From assembly GCF_019711315.1 (NCBI RefSeq), contig NZ_CP081294.1, positions 2,666,001 to 2,730,000 on the forward strand: 64,000 bases of DNA, in the 5' to 3' direction. The stretch's first letter is position 1. Every line of letters begins with the position of its first letter. Position numbers and translations under genes: made by a program. Of the stretch, positions 50,857 through 62,197 are shown in pieces. The notes beneath the pieces are model-generated. The model was not told the DNA's origin and made no database searches. It saw only the letters and a program-made list of their open reading frames with translations. The DNA comes from Qipengyuania gelatinilytica (lineage in GTDB: Bacteria; Pseudomonadota; Alphaproteobacteria; Sphingomonadales; Sphingomonadaceae).

Positions 50857-52079
50857 GAACGGTAGTCCGCATTGATCGAGATGTAGCCATGCGTGAGGTC
50901 GCAGGTCCAGACGACCGCCCTGCCGTCACCCATGCCGAGATCGACGTCGATCCTGATGTCCTGCCCCTCGAGATGCTTTGCAACCGGGGCCTCGTCATAA
51001 TCGGCGAGTGGCTGCCCGTCCCTGGCCGCCCAGGTGCCGCCGAAACCGATCGACAGCCTGTCGCGGTCGGCCGGTTCGCCTGCCTTGCCGACAGCCATGA
51101 CCACGCGGCCCCAATTGGCATCGCCGCCCGCAATCGCCGTCTTGACCAGCGGCGAGTTCGCGATGGAAAGGCCGACGCGGCGGGCGCTTGCATCGTCTGC
51201 TGCGCCGCTGACCGCGATCTCGATGAACTTCTGGGCTCCTTCGCCATCGCGAACCACCAGCTGGGCGAGTTCGCGGCAAACCGACAGCAGCGCCGCGTAG
51301 AAGGCATCCGCGCCTACATCCTTCCATGAAGAGAGCGCGGCATTTCCTGCCTTGCCCGTGGCGAAAGCGAGGACCGTGTCACTGGTGGAAGTGTCTCCGT
51401 CGACCGTGATGCAGGAATAGGTCGCGTCATTCGCTTTCGACAGCATCTCCTGCAGGAAAGCGGGCTCTACCTTCGCATCGGTGAAAATATAGCCGAGCAT
51501 GGTCGCCATATCGGGGGCGATCATGCCGCTGCCCTTTATGATCCCGGCAAGTTCGACACGTGTCTCGCCGATCATGGCAGAGGCGCCCGCGGCCTTGGTA
51601 AAGGTATCGGTGGTGCCGATGGCAGACGCGGCCTCTTCCCAGTCGCAGGGCTGTGTTTCCAGTACGGCAGCGATCCCGGCGCGGGCCTTGTCCTTGGGCA
51701 GGGGAACGCCGATCACCCCGGTAGAGGAGACGAAAACCTCCTCTGCGCGGCATCCCAGCGCGTCGGAAACCTGCGCCATGATCTGTTCGACCGCCTCGCG
51801 CCCGCGGATGCCGGTGAAGGCATTCGAATTGCCGGCGTTCACGATGAGGGCGCGGGCCGTACCCTTCTTCACCTGTTCGCGGCCCAGCTCGACCTCGCTC
51901 GAGGCGCAGGCCGATTTGGTGAACACGCCTGCGACGCTGGTCCCCTCGGCCAGTTCGGCGAAGGTCAGGTCGGCCCTGTCCCAGTTCTTGTAGCGGGCGC
52001 GCGCAACGCGAAGCACTGCGCCGTCGATCGCGGGCATTTGCGGGAATGGTCGGGCGAGAGGGGAGCGTTCGAGGTCCAT
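50853..52079 (-). CDS. argJ: Bifunctional ornithine acetyltransferase/N-acetylglutamate synthase
   Basis: A 408-residue enzyme that transfers the acetyl group of N-acetylornithine to glutamate, recycling it in arginine biosynthesis. It is made as a precursor that cleaves itself before the nucleophilic threonine in APDMATMLGYIFTD. Other motifs are VNAGNSNAFTG, VSSTGVIGVPLP and the C-terminal DYDEAPVAKHLEGQ. Start ATG 52079 (MDLERSP) was preferred to an upstream in-frame codon. It is divergent from a small exported protein and secA, an arrangement common in Sphingomonadales. The product supplies ornithine for arginine and indirectly for the polyamine genes. Confidence 0.95.
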   Translation of the reverse strand: MDLERSPLARPFPQMPAIDGAVLRVARARYKNWDRADLTFAELAEGTSVAGVFTKSACASSEVELGREQVKKGTARALIVNAGNSNAFTGIRGREAVEQIMAQVSDALGCRAEEVFVSSTGVIGVPLPKDKARAGIAAVLETQPCDWEEAASAIGTTDTFTKAAGASAMIGETRVELAGIIKGSGMIAPDMATMLGYIFTDAKVEPAFLQEMLSKANDATYSCITVDGDTSTSDTVLAFATGKAGNAALSSWKDVGADAFYAALLSVCRELAQLVVRDGEGAQKFIEIAVSGAADDASARRVGLSIANSPLVKTAIAGGDANWGRVVMAVGKAGEPADRDRLSIGFGGTWAARDGQPLADYDEAPVAKHLEGQDIRIDVDLGMGDGRAVVWTCDLTHGYISINADYRS

Positions 52080-52180
52080 GTGCTTGCAGCTAGAACGCGC
52101 GTGGGCTCGCCGCAAGCGTGGCGAAGTACAGGAAAAATGGTCCGCCTGACTTTAAACCTTAAGTATTCTGCGCTATCTCG

Positions 52181-52462
52181 ATGCCCGATATGCGACGTCA
52201 ATTGCTCGCCCTCCTTGCACTCCTGACCGGCCTTGCTGCCGCGGGTGTGCCTGCGCATGCTGCGCTGGACGGTGAAATTGGCGTTGGTTTCGAACAGGCC
52301 GCATCAGGCGCGAACGACGCCCGCGAAGCCAAGTCCTCGTGTGAAGAAAAGCAGCGAAAGCAAAAGCTTCGCAGCGAAAAGGTGACCCCCTGCAAGAAGC
52401 AGGAACCGGTCGTAATCTACCTTCCCACGGTCCAGTTCGGCGCCGATCGCGCCTACGAATAG
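52181..52462 (+). CDS. Small exported hypothetical protein
   Basis: A 93-residue exported protein. The first 27 residues are a signal peptide (LLALLALLTGLAAAGVPAHA, cleavage before ALDGE). The mature part is short, basic in the middle (CEEKQRKQKLRSEKVTPCKK) and has two cysteines 17 residues apart, which might form a disulphide. Start ATG 52181 gives a 4-residue lead MPDM before MRRQ, the other possible start at 52190. No domain is recognised. It lies between argJ and secA on the secA strand, 95 bases upstream of secA. Confidence 0.62.
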   Translation: MPDMRRQLLALLALLTGLAAAGVPAHAALDGEIGVGFEQAASGANDAREAKSSCEEKQRKQKLRSEKVTPCKKQEPVVIYLPTVQFGADRAYE

Positions 52463-52557
52463 ACTGACATTTCCAGTCCCCGTTTCATGCCCGGCACGAT
52501 CGAAGTGCGCGGGCATTTTCCATATATCACCGTATTATCCGAGGCCCGCGCCCACCC

Positions 52558-55320
<2,763 letters not shown>

Positions 55321-55331
55321 TCGCTCATTCA

Positions 55332-55370
55332 AGGAGCCGCGCCCAGCCTTAGAGCGGGCGCGGTTCTCTC
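55332..55370. terminator. Bidirectional terminator between secA and the GNAT gene
   Basis: Arms GAGCCGCGCCC (55334-55344) and GGGCGCGG followed by TTCTC (55356-55368) form a strong stem with an 11-base loop, extended by G-U and A-U pairs. It follows the secA stop by 13 bases and overlaps the last codons of the convergent GNAT gene. The stem is clear; the T tract is weak (TTCTCT), so termination strength is moderate. Confidence 0.6.
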
Positions 55371-55963
55371 ACCATCGGGACCAGCGGCGGAGCGTCCGGT
55401 GTCGGCCGGATCTCCCCGCACGCCTCGAACCCGCAGCTGGCGTAAAAGCCGGTATTGGCGGGGTTGGAATTCTCCAGGTAGGCGCGGGTGCCGGTGCGGT
55501 CGCAGGCGTCCAGCACAGGCTGGATGAGCTTCCGGCCTAGCCCCTTGCCCTGCTGCGATGGCCTGACGCCGATGCTGAAGAGATAGGCATGTTCGAAGGT
55601 GGGGTGCGCGCGCTCCATCGCCTCGCCGGTTTTGATACCTTTTTTCACCGCTTTCAGTCCGCAGTGCCAGACTGTCGGCAGCGCGAATGCGGCATAGTCC
55701 AGCTGCGAAAACGAGGCATCGCCGCCCGGCAACATCCACATTGCCGCCCCTTGATCGCCGATATTGTAAACAAATCCCCGAGGGACGTAGATCCGCCGCG
55801 CCTGCATATGGAAGAGCGAGCGGATGCCCTTGTAATTGCCGAAGAGCCACTGGTTGAAGGGATCGTTGCGGAATGCGTCCGCGGTGATTTCGCCGATGGC
55901 GAAGGCATCTTCCTTGCCGGCCTGCGAGAACCCTTCCGGTAAAGTGATTTCCGCATCGTCCAC
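55349..55963 (-). CDS. GNAT family N-acetyltransferase
   Basis: A 204-residue acetyltransferase of the GNAT superfamily. The acetyl-CoA loop is in SIGVRPSQQGKGLGRKLIQPVLD, followed by TRAYLENSNPANTGFYASCGFEACGEI, the typical Y-x-x-x-G-F end of the fold. The start GTG 55963 has AAGGGAGG nine bases upstream; ATG 55984 in the same frame is an alternative and adds seven residues. It ends in a Pro-rich tail. The substrate is unknown. It is convergent with secA. Confidence 0.82.
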   Translation of the reverse strand: MDDAEITLPEGFSQAGKEDAFAIGEITADAFRNDPFNQWLFGNYKGIRSLFHMQARRIYVPRGFVYNIGDQGAAMWMLPGGDASFSQLDYAAFALPTVWHCGLKAVKKGIKTGEAMERAHPTFEHAYLFSIGVRPSQQGKGLGRKLIQPVLDACDRTGTRAYLENSNPANTGFYASCGFEACGEIRPTPDAPPLVPMVREPRPL

Positions 55964-56028
55964 AGCGCCTGGCCTCCCTTGCATCGCCAAGGCTAGCGGC
56001 AGGCTGGCACGCGGTCTAGGGAAGCCGG

Positions 56029-56766
56029 ATGCCGCTACTCATAGTCGCCTTCCTTATCACGGCACTGCTCTACGCGAGCGTGGGCTTCGGCGGAGGCTCC
56101 ACATATAATGCGCTCCTGGCGCTGGCAGGGATCGATTATCGCATCCTCCCGCTCATCGCGCTGAGCTGCAACATCGTTGTGGTTGCAGGAAGCTCGCTGC
56201 GTTTCGCCCGTGCCAAGGTGACCCCCTGGCGCGGGGCAGTCACGTTGACCGCGCTGGCCGCCCCTGCCGCGCTTCTCGGGGGGCTGACACCGATAGGCGA
56301 GGGAGCGTTCCTGAACCTGCTCGGCGCAAGTCTTGCACTGACAGCGGTCACCATGCTGCTGCCGATAGCGAAGCACGAAGGAGAGCCGCTTCGCTGGGCG
56401 CGCGCAATTCCGTTCCTCGCCGCTCCGCTAGGGTATCTGGCCGGACTGGTCGGCATCGGCGGCGGCATCTTCCTTGCCCCGATCCTGCACCTTGCCCGCT
56501 GGGACAATCCGCGCGCCATCGCGGCGACGGCGAGCTTCTTCATTCTGGTGAACTCGGCCTTCGGCATTGCCGGCCAGATCCTGAAAGGCGGGGAGGGGCG
56601 CGTGCTCGCCGCAATCGACGCAGGATTGCCGCTTCTGATAGCCGTCGCAATCGGGGGGCAGATCGGCAGCCTGCTGGCTCTCAAATTCATGCCGCAGCGC
56701 TGGATTCGCGTGGGTACGGCCGCTCTCACCGCATGGGTGGGGCTGAGGCTGCTGCTTGCGATGTAG
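56029..56766 (+). CDS. Sulfite exporter TauE/SafE family protein
   Basis: A 245-residue protein with eight transmembrane helices of the TauE/SafE family, which export sulfur-containing anions or related compounds. The conserved inverted repeat halves open with VGFGGGSTYNALL and, in the second half, LAGLVGIGGGIFLAPIL. Each half carries the family G-x-G-G-G-x pattern. The start ATG 56029 is upstream of these. No sulfur-metabolism genes are adjacent apart from the distant metZ, so the substrate is open. It is separated from the GNAT gene by a 65-base gap (divergent). Confidence 0.87.
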   Translation: MPLLIVAFLITALLYASVGFGGGSTYNALLALAGIDYRILPLIALSCNIVVVAGSSLRFARAKVTPWRGAVTLTALAAPAALLGGLTPIGEGAFLNLLGASLALTAVTMLLPIAKHEGEPLRWARAIPFLAAPLGYLAGLVGIGGGIFLAPILHLARWDNPRAIAATASFFILVNSAFGIAGQILKGGEGRVLAAIDAGLPLLIAVAIGGQIGSLLALKFMPQRWIRVGTAALTAWVGLRLLLAM

Positions 56767-57320
56767 GAAAGAAAATGGCTCCCCGAGTTGGGTCGTCACA
56801 ATGACGGAGTTCTGCGGGAAAATTGGTCTAACCCCCCGAAATTGCGCCACGAGTTTCCGCCGTGTCCTTGGGCTGATGTCTAACCTTTCACGATCCGTTT
56901 TGCGCTATTTCTAACGGTCCGTTACGCGACACTTTTCGGAAGTGATTGGCTCTTGAGACATGCTGACAGGATGACGCGGATTTGCGAGAGACGACCAATC
57001 GCGCAAACAAGCTCGACGACGTTCCTATGCGTCTGTTCCGTGCCATAATATTGGTAGTGAACAAACGGGGACATAAGGGCTCGTGTTGAAGGGACTTGAT
57101 ATTACTTGCTGCTCCAGTGGGATCCGGATAGGACAATACCCCCTAGTCTAATTTGTGCGGTCAAAAGCTCAGCTCGTAGATGGTACAGCTCTGTCAGCAA
57201 GACATCGATGTTGGGGGTGCCATACAAATTTTCGGCGGAACAGGTCTAGAGACTTCCTAGAGCTAATCGTTGAGCGGGTCGGGTGGCAAAAGATAACAGC
57301 AAGAACGGGCGCGAATTTCC
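56767..57320. other. 554-base gene-free stretch
   Basis: Between the TauE/SafE gene and the small wHTH-like gene no open frame of convincing composition, tRNA, hairpin with a T tract, or direct repeat is seen. The stretch is lower in GC than its surroundings and has short A/T-rich runs, for example around 57040-57120. It may hold the promoter for the downstream gene. No recombination site could be recognised. Confidence 0.6.
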
Positions 57321-57641
57321 ATGAAGTTTGATTTGGATGGATTTCCGGTGGGCGACGCACCTCGGGATCGCCTTATCATGGCATTCCTCACAAAACAAAA
57401 AATGCTGTCAGCACACGGCATTGAGTCCACGTATCCCTGCAGGCTTGGCGACGTATTGGCTGGATTGAAGATGGAGCAATCGCGAAGTGCAGCTTCGTCC
57501 TTGTGCCGGAGCCTTAGGCGTTTGCATGCTCAAGGTCATTTGGACCTCATTGAGCCTTCTTCGCCGGATTGGGGGAGTGGCATGATGTACAGTCTTTCGA
57601 AGGAGGCTTGGGATAAGATCGGGTTTCTCGCCGAGACTTGA
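57321..57641 (+). CDS. Small winged-helix-like protein
   Basis: A 106-residue protein of unknown family. Residues around 14-60 (PRDRLIMAFLTKQKMLSAHG, then CRLGDVLAGLKMEQSRSAASSLCRSLRRLHAQGHLDLI) resemble a winged helix or wHTH, with a helix-turn-helix and a basic recognition helix, followed by a wing. This suggests a DNA-binding regulator. The composition is not as GC-rich as the core genes. It sits alone in a gene-poor zone 125 bases before an RTX-repeat protein, so it might control that gene. Homology was not checked. Confidence 0.55.
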   Translation: MKFDLDGFPVGDAPRDRLIMAFLTKQKMLSAHGIESTYPCRLGDVLAGLKMEQSRSAASSLCRSLRRLHAQGHLDLIEPSSPDWGSGMMYSLSKEAWDKIGFLAET

Positions 57642-57765
57642 AGTTTCGCCTTGGCGAGTATTCAGGAGCAACCGTCCCATTTAGGGACGACAGAACGGTA
57701 AAACATTGGACTCCGGTTACTTTTGATGCAATTTGGAGGGGACGTTATTCAAAGGGTCCCTTCCA

Positions 57766-59568
57766 ATGAAATTCAGAAGCCTCATCGCCGCAGCAGAGAA
57801 GCCGTCCTTTCAGGATATCGACGGAACGGATGGTCCAGACGATATTCTTGGAACTCCCGATGCCGACACCATCACTGGTCGCGCCGGTGCAGACAGCATC
57901 GACGGTGCTGATGGTAACGATACGGTCTACGGCGGGCTCGACGACGACACGATCTTCGGTGGAGCCGGAGATGATACCATCTTCGGTCAGGGCAACTACG
58001 ATCGTCTCTACGGCGGCGATGGCGATGACGTGATTCATGGAGGCAATGGCTTCGATACCGTCGAGGGAAACGAAGGCAATGACCGGCTCTTCGGCAATGG
58101 CGGCAACGATATCTTGCGTGGCGGCGCGGGCATGGACGAGCTGCGCGGTGGAACCGATAATGACCAGCTCTACGGTGGCAGCGAAGACGACGAGCTACGC
58201 GGCGAACAGGGCAACGATATCATTTATGGCGAAGGCGGAGCCGACATCATTTATGGCGGTGCCGATGTAGATCGTATGTATGGCGGCTGGGGCAATGACC
58301 GTCTGATCGGCGGCGATGGAAGTGATGTCGCTGACGGAGGCGAAGGGGACGACGCAATTTATGGCGGCGCCGGTTGGGACTCGCTGTCGGGTGGCAATGG
58401 GAACGACATCGTAGAGGGCCAGAACGGAAACGACACGCTCAACGGCGACGCCGGGAGCGATGCGCTCTATGGTCATCTGGGCGATGACACGCTCAACGGT
58501 GGTGACGATGATGACTTCATCGATGGCGGTGAAGGTGATGACACCATTTCCGGCGGCCAAGGGGTGGACTCGATTCTTGGCGGGAATGGAAACGATGTCA
58601 TCTATGGTAACGGACAATCCGACGTCATCGATGCCGGTGCCGGACTGAATACGGTCTTTGGTGGCTGGGGCGACGACCTCATCAGCGGCGGAAGCGATGC
58701 TGATACCATCTATGGCGAACAGGGGAACGACACCCTCAATGGAAATGAGGGTGACGACCTGATCTACGGTGGTGAAGGTGATGACGAGATATCCGGAGAT
58801 TTGGGGAACGACACGATAAATGGTGACGCCGGATCGGACCTGATTTTCGCAGGTGCTGGCGATGACGACGTGTTCGCTGGGGACGATGCCGACCGCGTAG
58901 AAGGTGGCACTGGCCAGGACCATATTTTCGGCGGCGCCGGAGATGACGAGATCTTCGGGCAAGACGATGACGATGTCCTCTGGGGCGAGAGCGGAAACGA
59001 TTTCATCTCGGGCGGTGCCGGTGACGATTTTATCTTCGGCAACTTTGGGGACGATGAACTCGAAGGCGGTGACGGCAACGACGTCATCTATGGTCTTCGT
59101 GACACGGACATCATTAATGGGGGTGCCGGCGACGACACCCTTTATGGCGGCGACGGATCGGACACGCTGACTGGCGGGTCAGGTTTCGATAGCTTTGCCT
59201 TCGAAGATGCTCTGGGCGGCGGCGTGGATGACATTACCGACTTCGTGAGCGGCGCCGATCGCCTTGTTCTTGCAGAATGGATATTCTCGGTGGGTTATAC
59301 GGGTGTTCTTCAAGCAAATGAGTTCCAGCTGGGGACCGAAGCGGACGACGCCGACGACCGACTGATCTACGATCAGGCAACCGGTGATCTCTACTACGAT
59401 CCAGACGGCAATGGTGCCGAGGAACAGGTGCTCTTCGCAAATCTTGGCGCAGGTACAGTTCTCGCGGCCTCCGACATCGAGATTTCGGCTGGCCAGTCCC
59501 AGATGTCAGACAAGTCCCTGTGGGCTCCGGTCCAGGATTTGGCGAGTAGCGAACTCGCCATCTTCTAA
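57766..59568 (+). CDS. RTX-repeat (GGxGxDxLx) protein
   Basis: A 600-residue acidic protein dominated by glycine/aspartate-rich nonapeptide repeats from about residue 25 to 475 (units such as GGAGDDTIFGG and GGNGNDIVEG). These form calcium-binding beta-rolls. The last 120 residues contain the serralysin-type C-terminal pattern SFAFEDALGGGVDDITDFVSGADRLVL that is recognised by type I secretion. No catalytic domain is seen, and there is no Sec signal, so export by an ABC-type secretion system is expected, but none is in this window. The start ATG 57766 (MKFRSLIAA) is chosen; a TTG at 57733 with GGAGGGG nearby is less likely. Confidence 0.82.
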   Translation: MKFRSLIAAAEKPSFQDIDGTDGPDDILGTPDADTITGRAGADSIDGADGNDTVYGGLDDDTIFGGAGDDTIFGQGNYDRLYGGDGDDVIHGGNGFDTVEGNEGNDRLFGNGGNDILRGGAGMDELRGGTDNDQLYGGSEDDELRGEQGNDIIYGEGGADIIYGGADVDRMYGGWGNDRLIGGDGSDVADGGEGDDAIYGGAGWDSLSGGNGNDIVEGQNGNDTLNGDAGSDALYGHLGDDTLNGGDDDDFIDGGEGDDTISGGQGVDSILGGNGNDVIYGNGQSDVIDAGAGLNTVFGGWGDDLISGGSDADTIYGEQGNDTLNGNEGDDLIYGGEGDDEISGDLGNDTINGDAGSDLIFAGAGDDDVFAGDDADRVEGGTGQDHIFGGAGDDEIFGQDDDDVLWGESGNDFISGGAGDDFIFGNFGDDELEGGDGNDVIYGLRDTDIINGGAGDDTLYGGDGSDTLTGGSGFDSFAFEDALGGGVDDITDFVSGADRLVLAEWIFSVGYTGVLQANEFQLGTEADDADDRLIYDQATGDLYYDPDGNGAEEQVLFANLGAGTVLAASDIEISAGQSQMSDKSLWAPVQDLASSELAIF

Positions 59569-59590
59569 TCGGCAACTGGTTCGGCTTATC

Positions 59591-59627
59591 AAAGAGGGTG
59601 CGAAGATGAGCTCTTCGCACCCTTTCT
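59591..59627 (+). terminator. Rho-independent terminator of the RTX gene
   Basis: Arms GGGTGCGAAGA (59596-59606) and TCTTCGCACCC (59612-59622) are exact complements around the 5-base loop TGAGC, followed by TTTCTT. The stem is preceded by AAAGA, which pairs in part with the T-rich end. It lies 22 bases after the RTX stop. Confidence 0.9.
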
Positions 59628-59883
59628 TGTGCGTAAGAGATGCTGCCTCCATCGCGGCACCAATCGACTACTGTTGTTGATCCACTGTCGAAGGACACAT
59701 CCTGCCTCGGGCAATGCATGAGCCGTTTGTTACCACGGTTGCCGTGGGACCATTCATGATAGCCCTTGGCAGATCTGTTTGCAGGACCCGTCGTCGCACG
59801 CGCCGATGAATGATTTGTAGCGCGGACCCTGCAGTCAGCATATCTGCTCAACGAGACTGCCGAGCACGCGACCTAAAGTAGAC
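59628..59883. other. Gene-free interval between the RTX gene and the PEP-CTERM gene terminator
   Basis: The 366 bases between the RTX stop (59568) and the PEP-CTERM stop (59935) hold two convergent terminators and this central part. Frames here are short and of improbable composition (a 205-codon minus frame is Arg/Ser-rich and overlaps the RTX 3' end). No RNA gene or repeat is recognised. Confidence 0.6.
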
Positions 59884-59913
59884 AAAAAAAGGGGAGGCCG
59901 AGGCCTCCCCTTT
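59884..59913 (-). terminator. Rho-independent terminator of the PEP-CTERM gene
   Basis: Arms AAAGGGGAGGCC and GGCCTCCCCTTT are perfect complements around GA, and on the minus strand the stem is followed by a run of Ts (A7 on the plus strand at 59884-59890). It lies 22 bases downstream of the PEP-CTERM stop codon. This is a textbook intrinsic terminator. Confidence 0.93.
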
Positions 59914-59934
59914 CGAAATAGTGTCGCAAGAAGA

Positions 59935-60459
59935 TCAGGCGAAGCTGAACTTCGTCGAAACTTTGTGGTTCTGGCGACGGCGGTAGCGCATTGCGCCGCC
60001 GACTGCACCGAAACCAAGGATCATGAGCAGCCACATGCCAGGCTCAGGAACGCCCGGCGTGAAGGTGACGACGCCGCTGAAACCAGCATTCGTACCCGAA
60101 ATGCCGTTGACGATCAGCGTCTGTTCGCCCGCGCGGGTGAAGAGCTGGATGAATCCATTCTCAACAAATCCGGTCGGCGAAAGAGTGAATTCCTGGCCGT
60201 TGAGCGTCACCGAAGTGAAGTCGATGTTACCTGCCATGGTGATGGCGATGGTAGTGATCGACGATGCGGTGAAGCCATTTTCCGGAAGGAAAAAGGTAAA
60301 CATCTGGCTGAACGCGCCCGCAGTACGGACCGAGCCGGTGAACTCACCGGTCAGTGTACCCGAACCGTCACCTTCCAGATCGATAACAGTGGCGGCCTGA
60401 GCCGGCGCAGCAATAGCGAACGCTGCGCCTCCGGCTAGGGCCAATGCAAGTTTCTTCAT
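59935..60459 (-). CDS. PEP-CTERM sorting-domain protein
   Basis: A 174-residue exported protein. It has a Sec signal (MKKLALALAGGAAFAIAAPAQA) and a mature domain rich in beta-strand residues (TVIDLEGDGSGTLTG, TSVTLNGQEFTLSP). The C-terminal sorting signal is VPEPGMWLLMILGFGAVGG followed by MRYRRR, the PEPxxW variant used by exosortases of sphingomonads, with PEP at residues 138-140. A 12-residue tail (ending KFSFA) follows the basic cluster, as in related proteins. Exosortase should cut after the PEP motif and release or anchor the protein outside. Its terminator is well formed. Confidence 0.9.
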   Translation of the reverse strand: MKKLALALAGGAAFAIAAPAQAATVIDLEGDGSGTLTGEFTGSVRTAGAFSQMFTFFLPENGFTASSITTIAITMAGNIDFTSVTLNGQEFTLSPTGFVENGFIQLFTRAGEQTLIVNGISGTNAGFSGVVTFTPGVPEPGMWLLMILGFGAVGGAMRYRRRQNHKVSTKFSFA

Positions 60460-60624
60460 GCTTTCATCCCCGCTTCAATATTGGAGCGACTTAACCGGGA
60501 CGTCCGGCGCACACCATAAACTAAAAATTTATGTCAACGTTGAGGTGGTTAACCAATCAGAAACCACGACGCAAGGACTAAGTTCCGAATCTAAGGCGAT
60601 TTTTTTATACTGTGCGAAATTGGA

Positions 60625-61500
60625 TCAGCTTTTGGGTAATATCGCCAAGCGCACGTAGTGGATGGCGCGCCAAAGTCGGATCGCGACCAAGGTCGCAAAC
60701 GCCCTTGCACGTTCGCCGAACCCTCGCAATTCCGGCGCGATGGCCAGTTTGAAGGCGTGGGGAAAGATAGAGAATGCTACCATTCCTGCTCGCAAAAGCC
60801 ATCGCAGGCCGGACTTCCCTTCGTCGCGGTGCAAAGCAAAGCTTTCCTCGTCGAGTCGGCGCCACTTGCGCACCAGCTCATCCCAGTTCCTGCGGGCAGG
60901 ATGGCCGACGAGCGCACCTTGGCAATAGGCGAGCTTATAGCCTTTTGAGGTGGCGCGACGGCACCACTCCACATCCTCGGAAACCCCGGTTCGGAACGCC
61001 CCAACATCCCAGAATGTCGCGGCGCGGCAGAACAGGTTCGCCGTTACCGTAAAGCCATGACTGTGAACGTATTTCTCGTTGTCGAAGGCGAAGACCTGCT
61101 CGAACGCTTCGGCCCCGCTCTTGCTTTTCTCGCTGCCGACCAGAACTTCCATTCTTCCGCCTACGACATCGCAATTTGCTAGGGCGGCGACCCCTTGTTG
61201 CAACCAAGCGGCATCGGGGATGCAGTCGCTGTCGGTGAAAGCCAGCACCTCTCCTTGCGCAAGTTTCGCCCCGCCATTCCGGGCCGGACCGGCGCCGCGC
61301 TCCTCGACCCTGACCAGCCGTCCGCGACCGGCGATGACCTCGAGAATTTCGTGCTCGGCTATCGGCGAACAATTGTCGGCCACGATAACTTCGAACGTCT
61401 TTCCGTCATTCAGGCTCTGTCGTTCAAGCGCATCCAGGCATGCCGACAGATTCTGGAGATCGTCATAGTGCGGAACGATGATGCTGACTTCGGGCTTCAC
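60625..61500 (-). CDS. Family 2 glycosyltransferase
   Basis: A 291-residue GT-A enzyme. The start GTG 61500 (KPEVSIIVPHYDDL) overlaps the TGA of the upstream acyltransferase gene (GTGA), and the longer upstream frame is antisense-like. Motifs are VIVADNCSP, the nucleotide-sugar DSD at residues 90-92 (FTDSDCIPD), and the acceptor-side SEDVEWCRRATSKGYKLAY. The C-terminal part (about residues 235-291) is basic and hydrophobic and may attach to the membrane. It probably adds a sugar to an exopolysaccharide. Sugar and acceptor are unknown. It is followed downstream by the PEP-CTERM gene. Confidence 0.87.
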   Translation of the reverse strand: MKPEVSIIVPHYDDLQNLSACLDALERQSLNDGKTFEVIVADNCSPIAEHEILEVIAGRGRLVRVEERGAGPARNGGAKLAQGEVLAFTDSDCIPDAAWLQQGVAALANCDVVGGRMEVLVGSEKSKSGAEAFEQVFAFDNEKYVHSHGFTVTANLFCRAATFWDVGAFRTGVSEDVEWCRRATSKGYKLAYCQGALVGHPARRNWDELVRKWRRLDEESFALHRDEGKSGLRWLLRAGMVAFSIFPHAFKLAIAPELRGFGERARAFATLVAIRLWRAIHYVRLAILPKS

Positions 61501-62138
61501 TGTGCTGAAACTTCCGGATCTCGCCTGGGCTTTGCCAGTTGGATCTTTCGCAGATTTTCCGGTGTCGGTTGGAATACGGCTTCCGGGCTGCGCCCAATAA
61601 GCTCCCTCAGAGCTTCGGTGGAGAGTTCCCACCACCGGGAGGCCTCTATCGCTTCCTGCAAGTCTTGCGAAAAGCGGTCGCGGATTTTGGATGCGGGATT
61701 TCCGGCCACGATGGAATAAGGAGCGACATCCTTTGTCACGATCGCGCCCGCGCCAATAATAGATCCCCTGCCGATGAACTTACAGTTTGGCAGTATGACC
61801 GCGTAGTGCCCGATCCAGACATCGTCTTCGATGATCAGGGCGTCATCCCACGTGATATCCTGGTCGACCACGCCGAATTTTCGTTCATAGAGCGCCGGAT
61901 GCGTCGTGAGCGCGGAATAGGGATGGTTGATCGGTACCGAGCGAACGGTCTTTGCGATCGAGCAATATCTGCCGACCTTGATCGGTCCGGGCATGCGCCA
62001 CTCGTCGAAGCAGCCATAGGAATAGAGGCCTACGTCGACACGGTGACGTCGGCTGAAATGATCCCGGAGCGGAATGCTAGTCGCCTGATTCCGAAGCCAG
62101 GCCCAAACGCGAGCCTTGTTCAGCAACCTAGAAAACAT
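61497..62138 (-). CDS. CatB-like hexapeptide acyltransferase
   Basis: A 213-residue left-handed beta-helix acyltransferase of the xenobiotic acetyltransferase group. The hexapeptide series spans about residues 50-160 (IKVGRYCSIA, then DDVWIGHYAVILPNCKFIGRGSIIGAGAIVTKDVAPYSIVAGNPASKIRDRF). The catalytic histidine is in PINHPYS near residue 72. In exopolysaccharide loci such enzymes add acetyl or other acyl groups to sugars. Its stop overlaps the start of the glycosyltransferase gene by four bases, so the two proteins are made together. No antibiotic-resistance role is implied. Confidence 0.86.
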   Translation of the reverse strand: MFSRLLNKARVWAWLRNQATSIPLRDHFSRRHRVDVGLYSYGCFDEWRMPGPIKVGRYCSIAKTVRSVPINHPYSALTTHPALYERKFGVVDQDITWDDALIIEDDVWIGHYAVILPNCKFIGRGSIIGAGAIVTKDVAPYSIVAGNPASKIRDRFSQDLQEAIEASRWWELSTEALRELIGRSPEAVFQPTPENLRKIQLAKPRRDPEVSAQ

Positions 62139-62197
62139 TCAGAATTCTCCTGACAGGCGACTTAACGACCGTGCCCGCAATTTGCTGGCCGCAGTTG

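Noticed and set aside
57830..59500. Repetitive DNA resembling a CRISPR or satellite array
   Set aside because: The repetition follows a nine-residue protein pattern with variable codons, not identical DNA repeats with unique spacers; it is the RTX coding sequence.
59234..59851. 205-codon minus-strand frame after the RTX gene
   Set aside because: It overlaps the RTX 3' end, is Arg/Ser/His-rich, crosses the RTX terminator and has no ribosome site.
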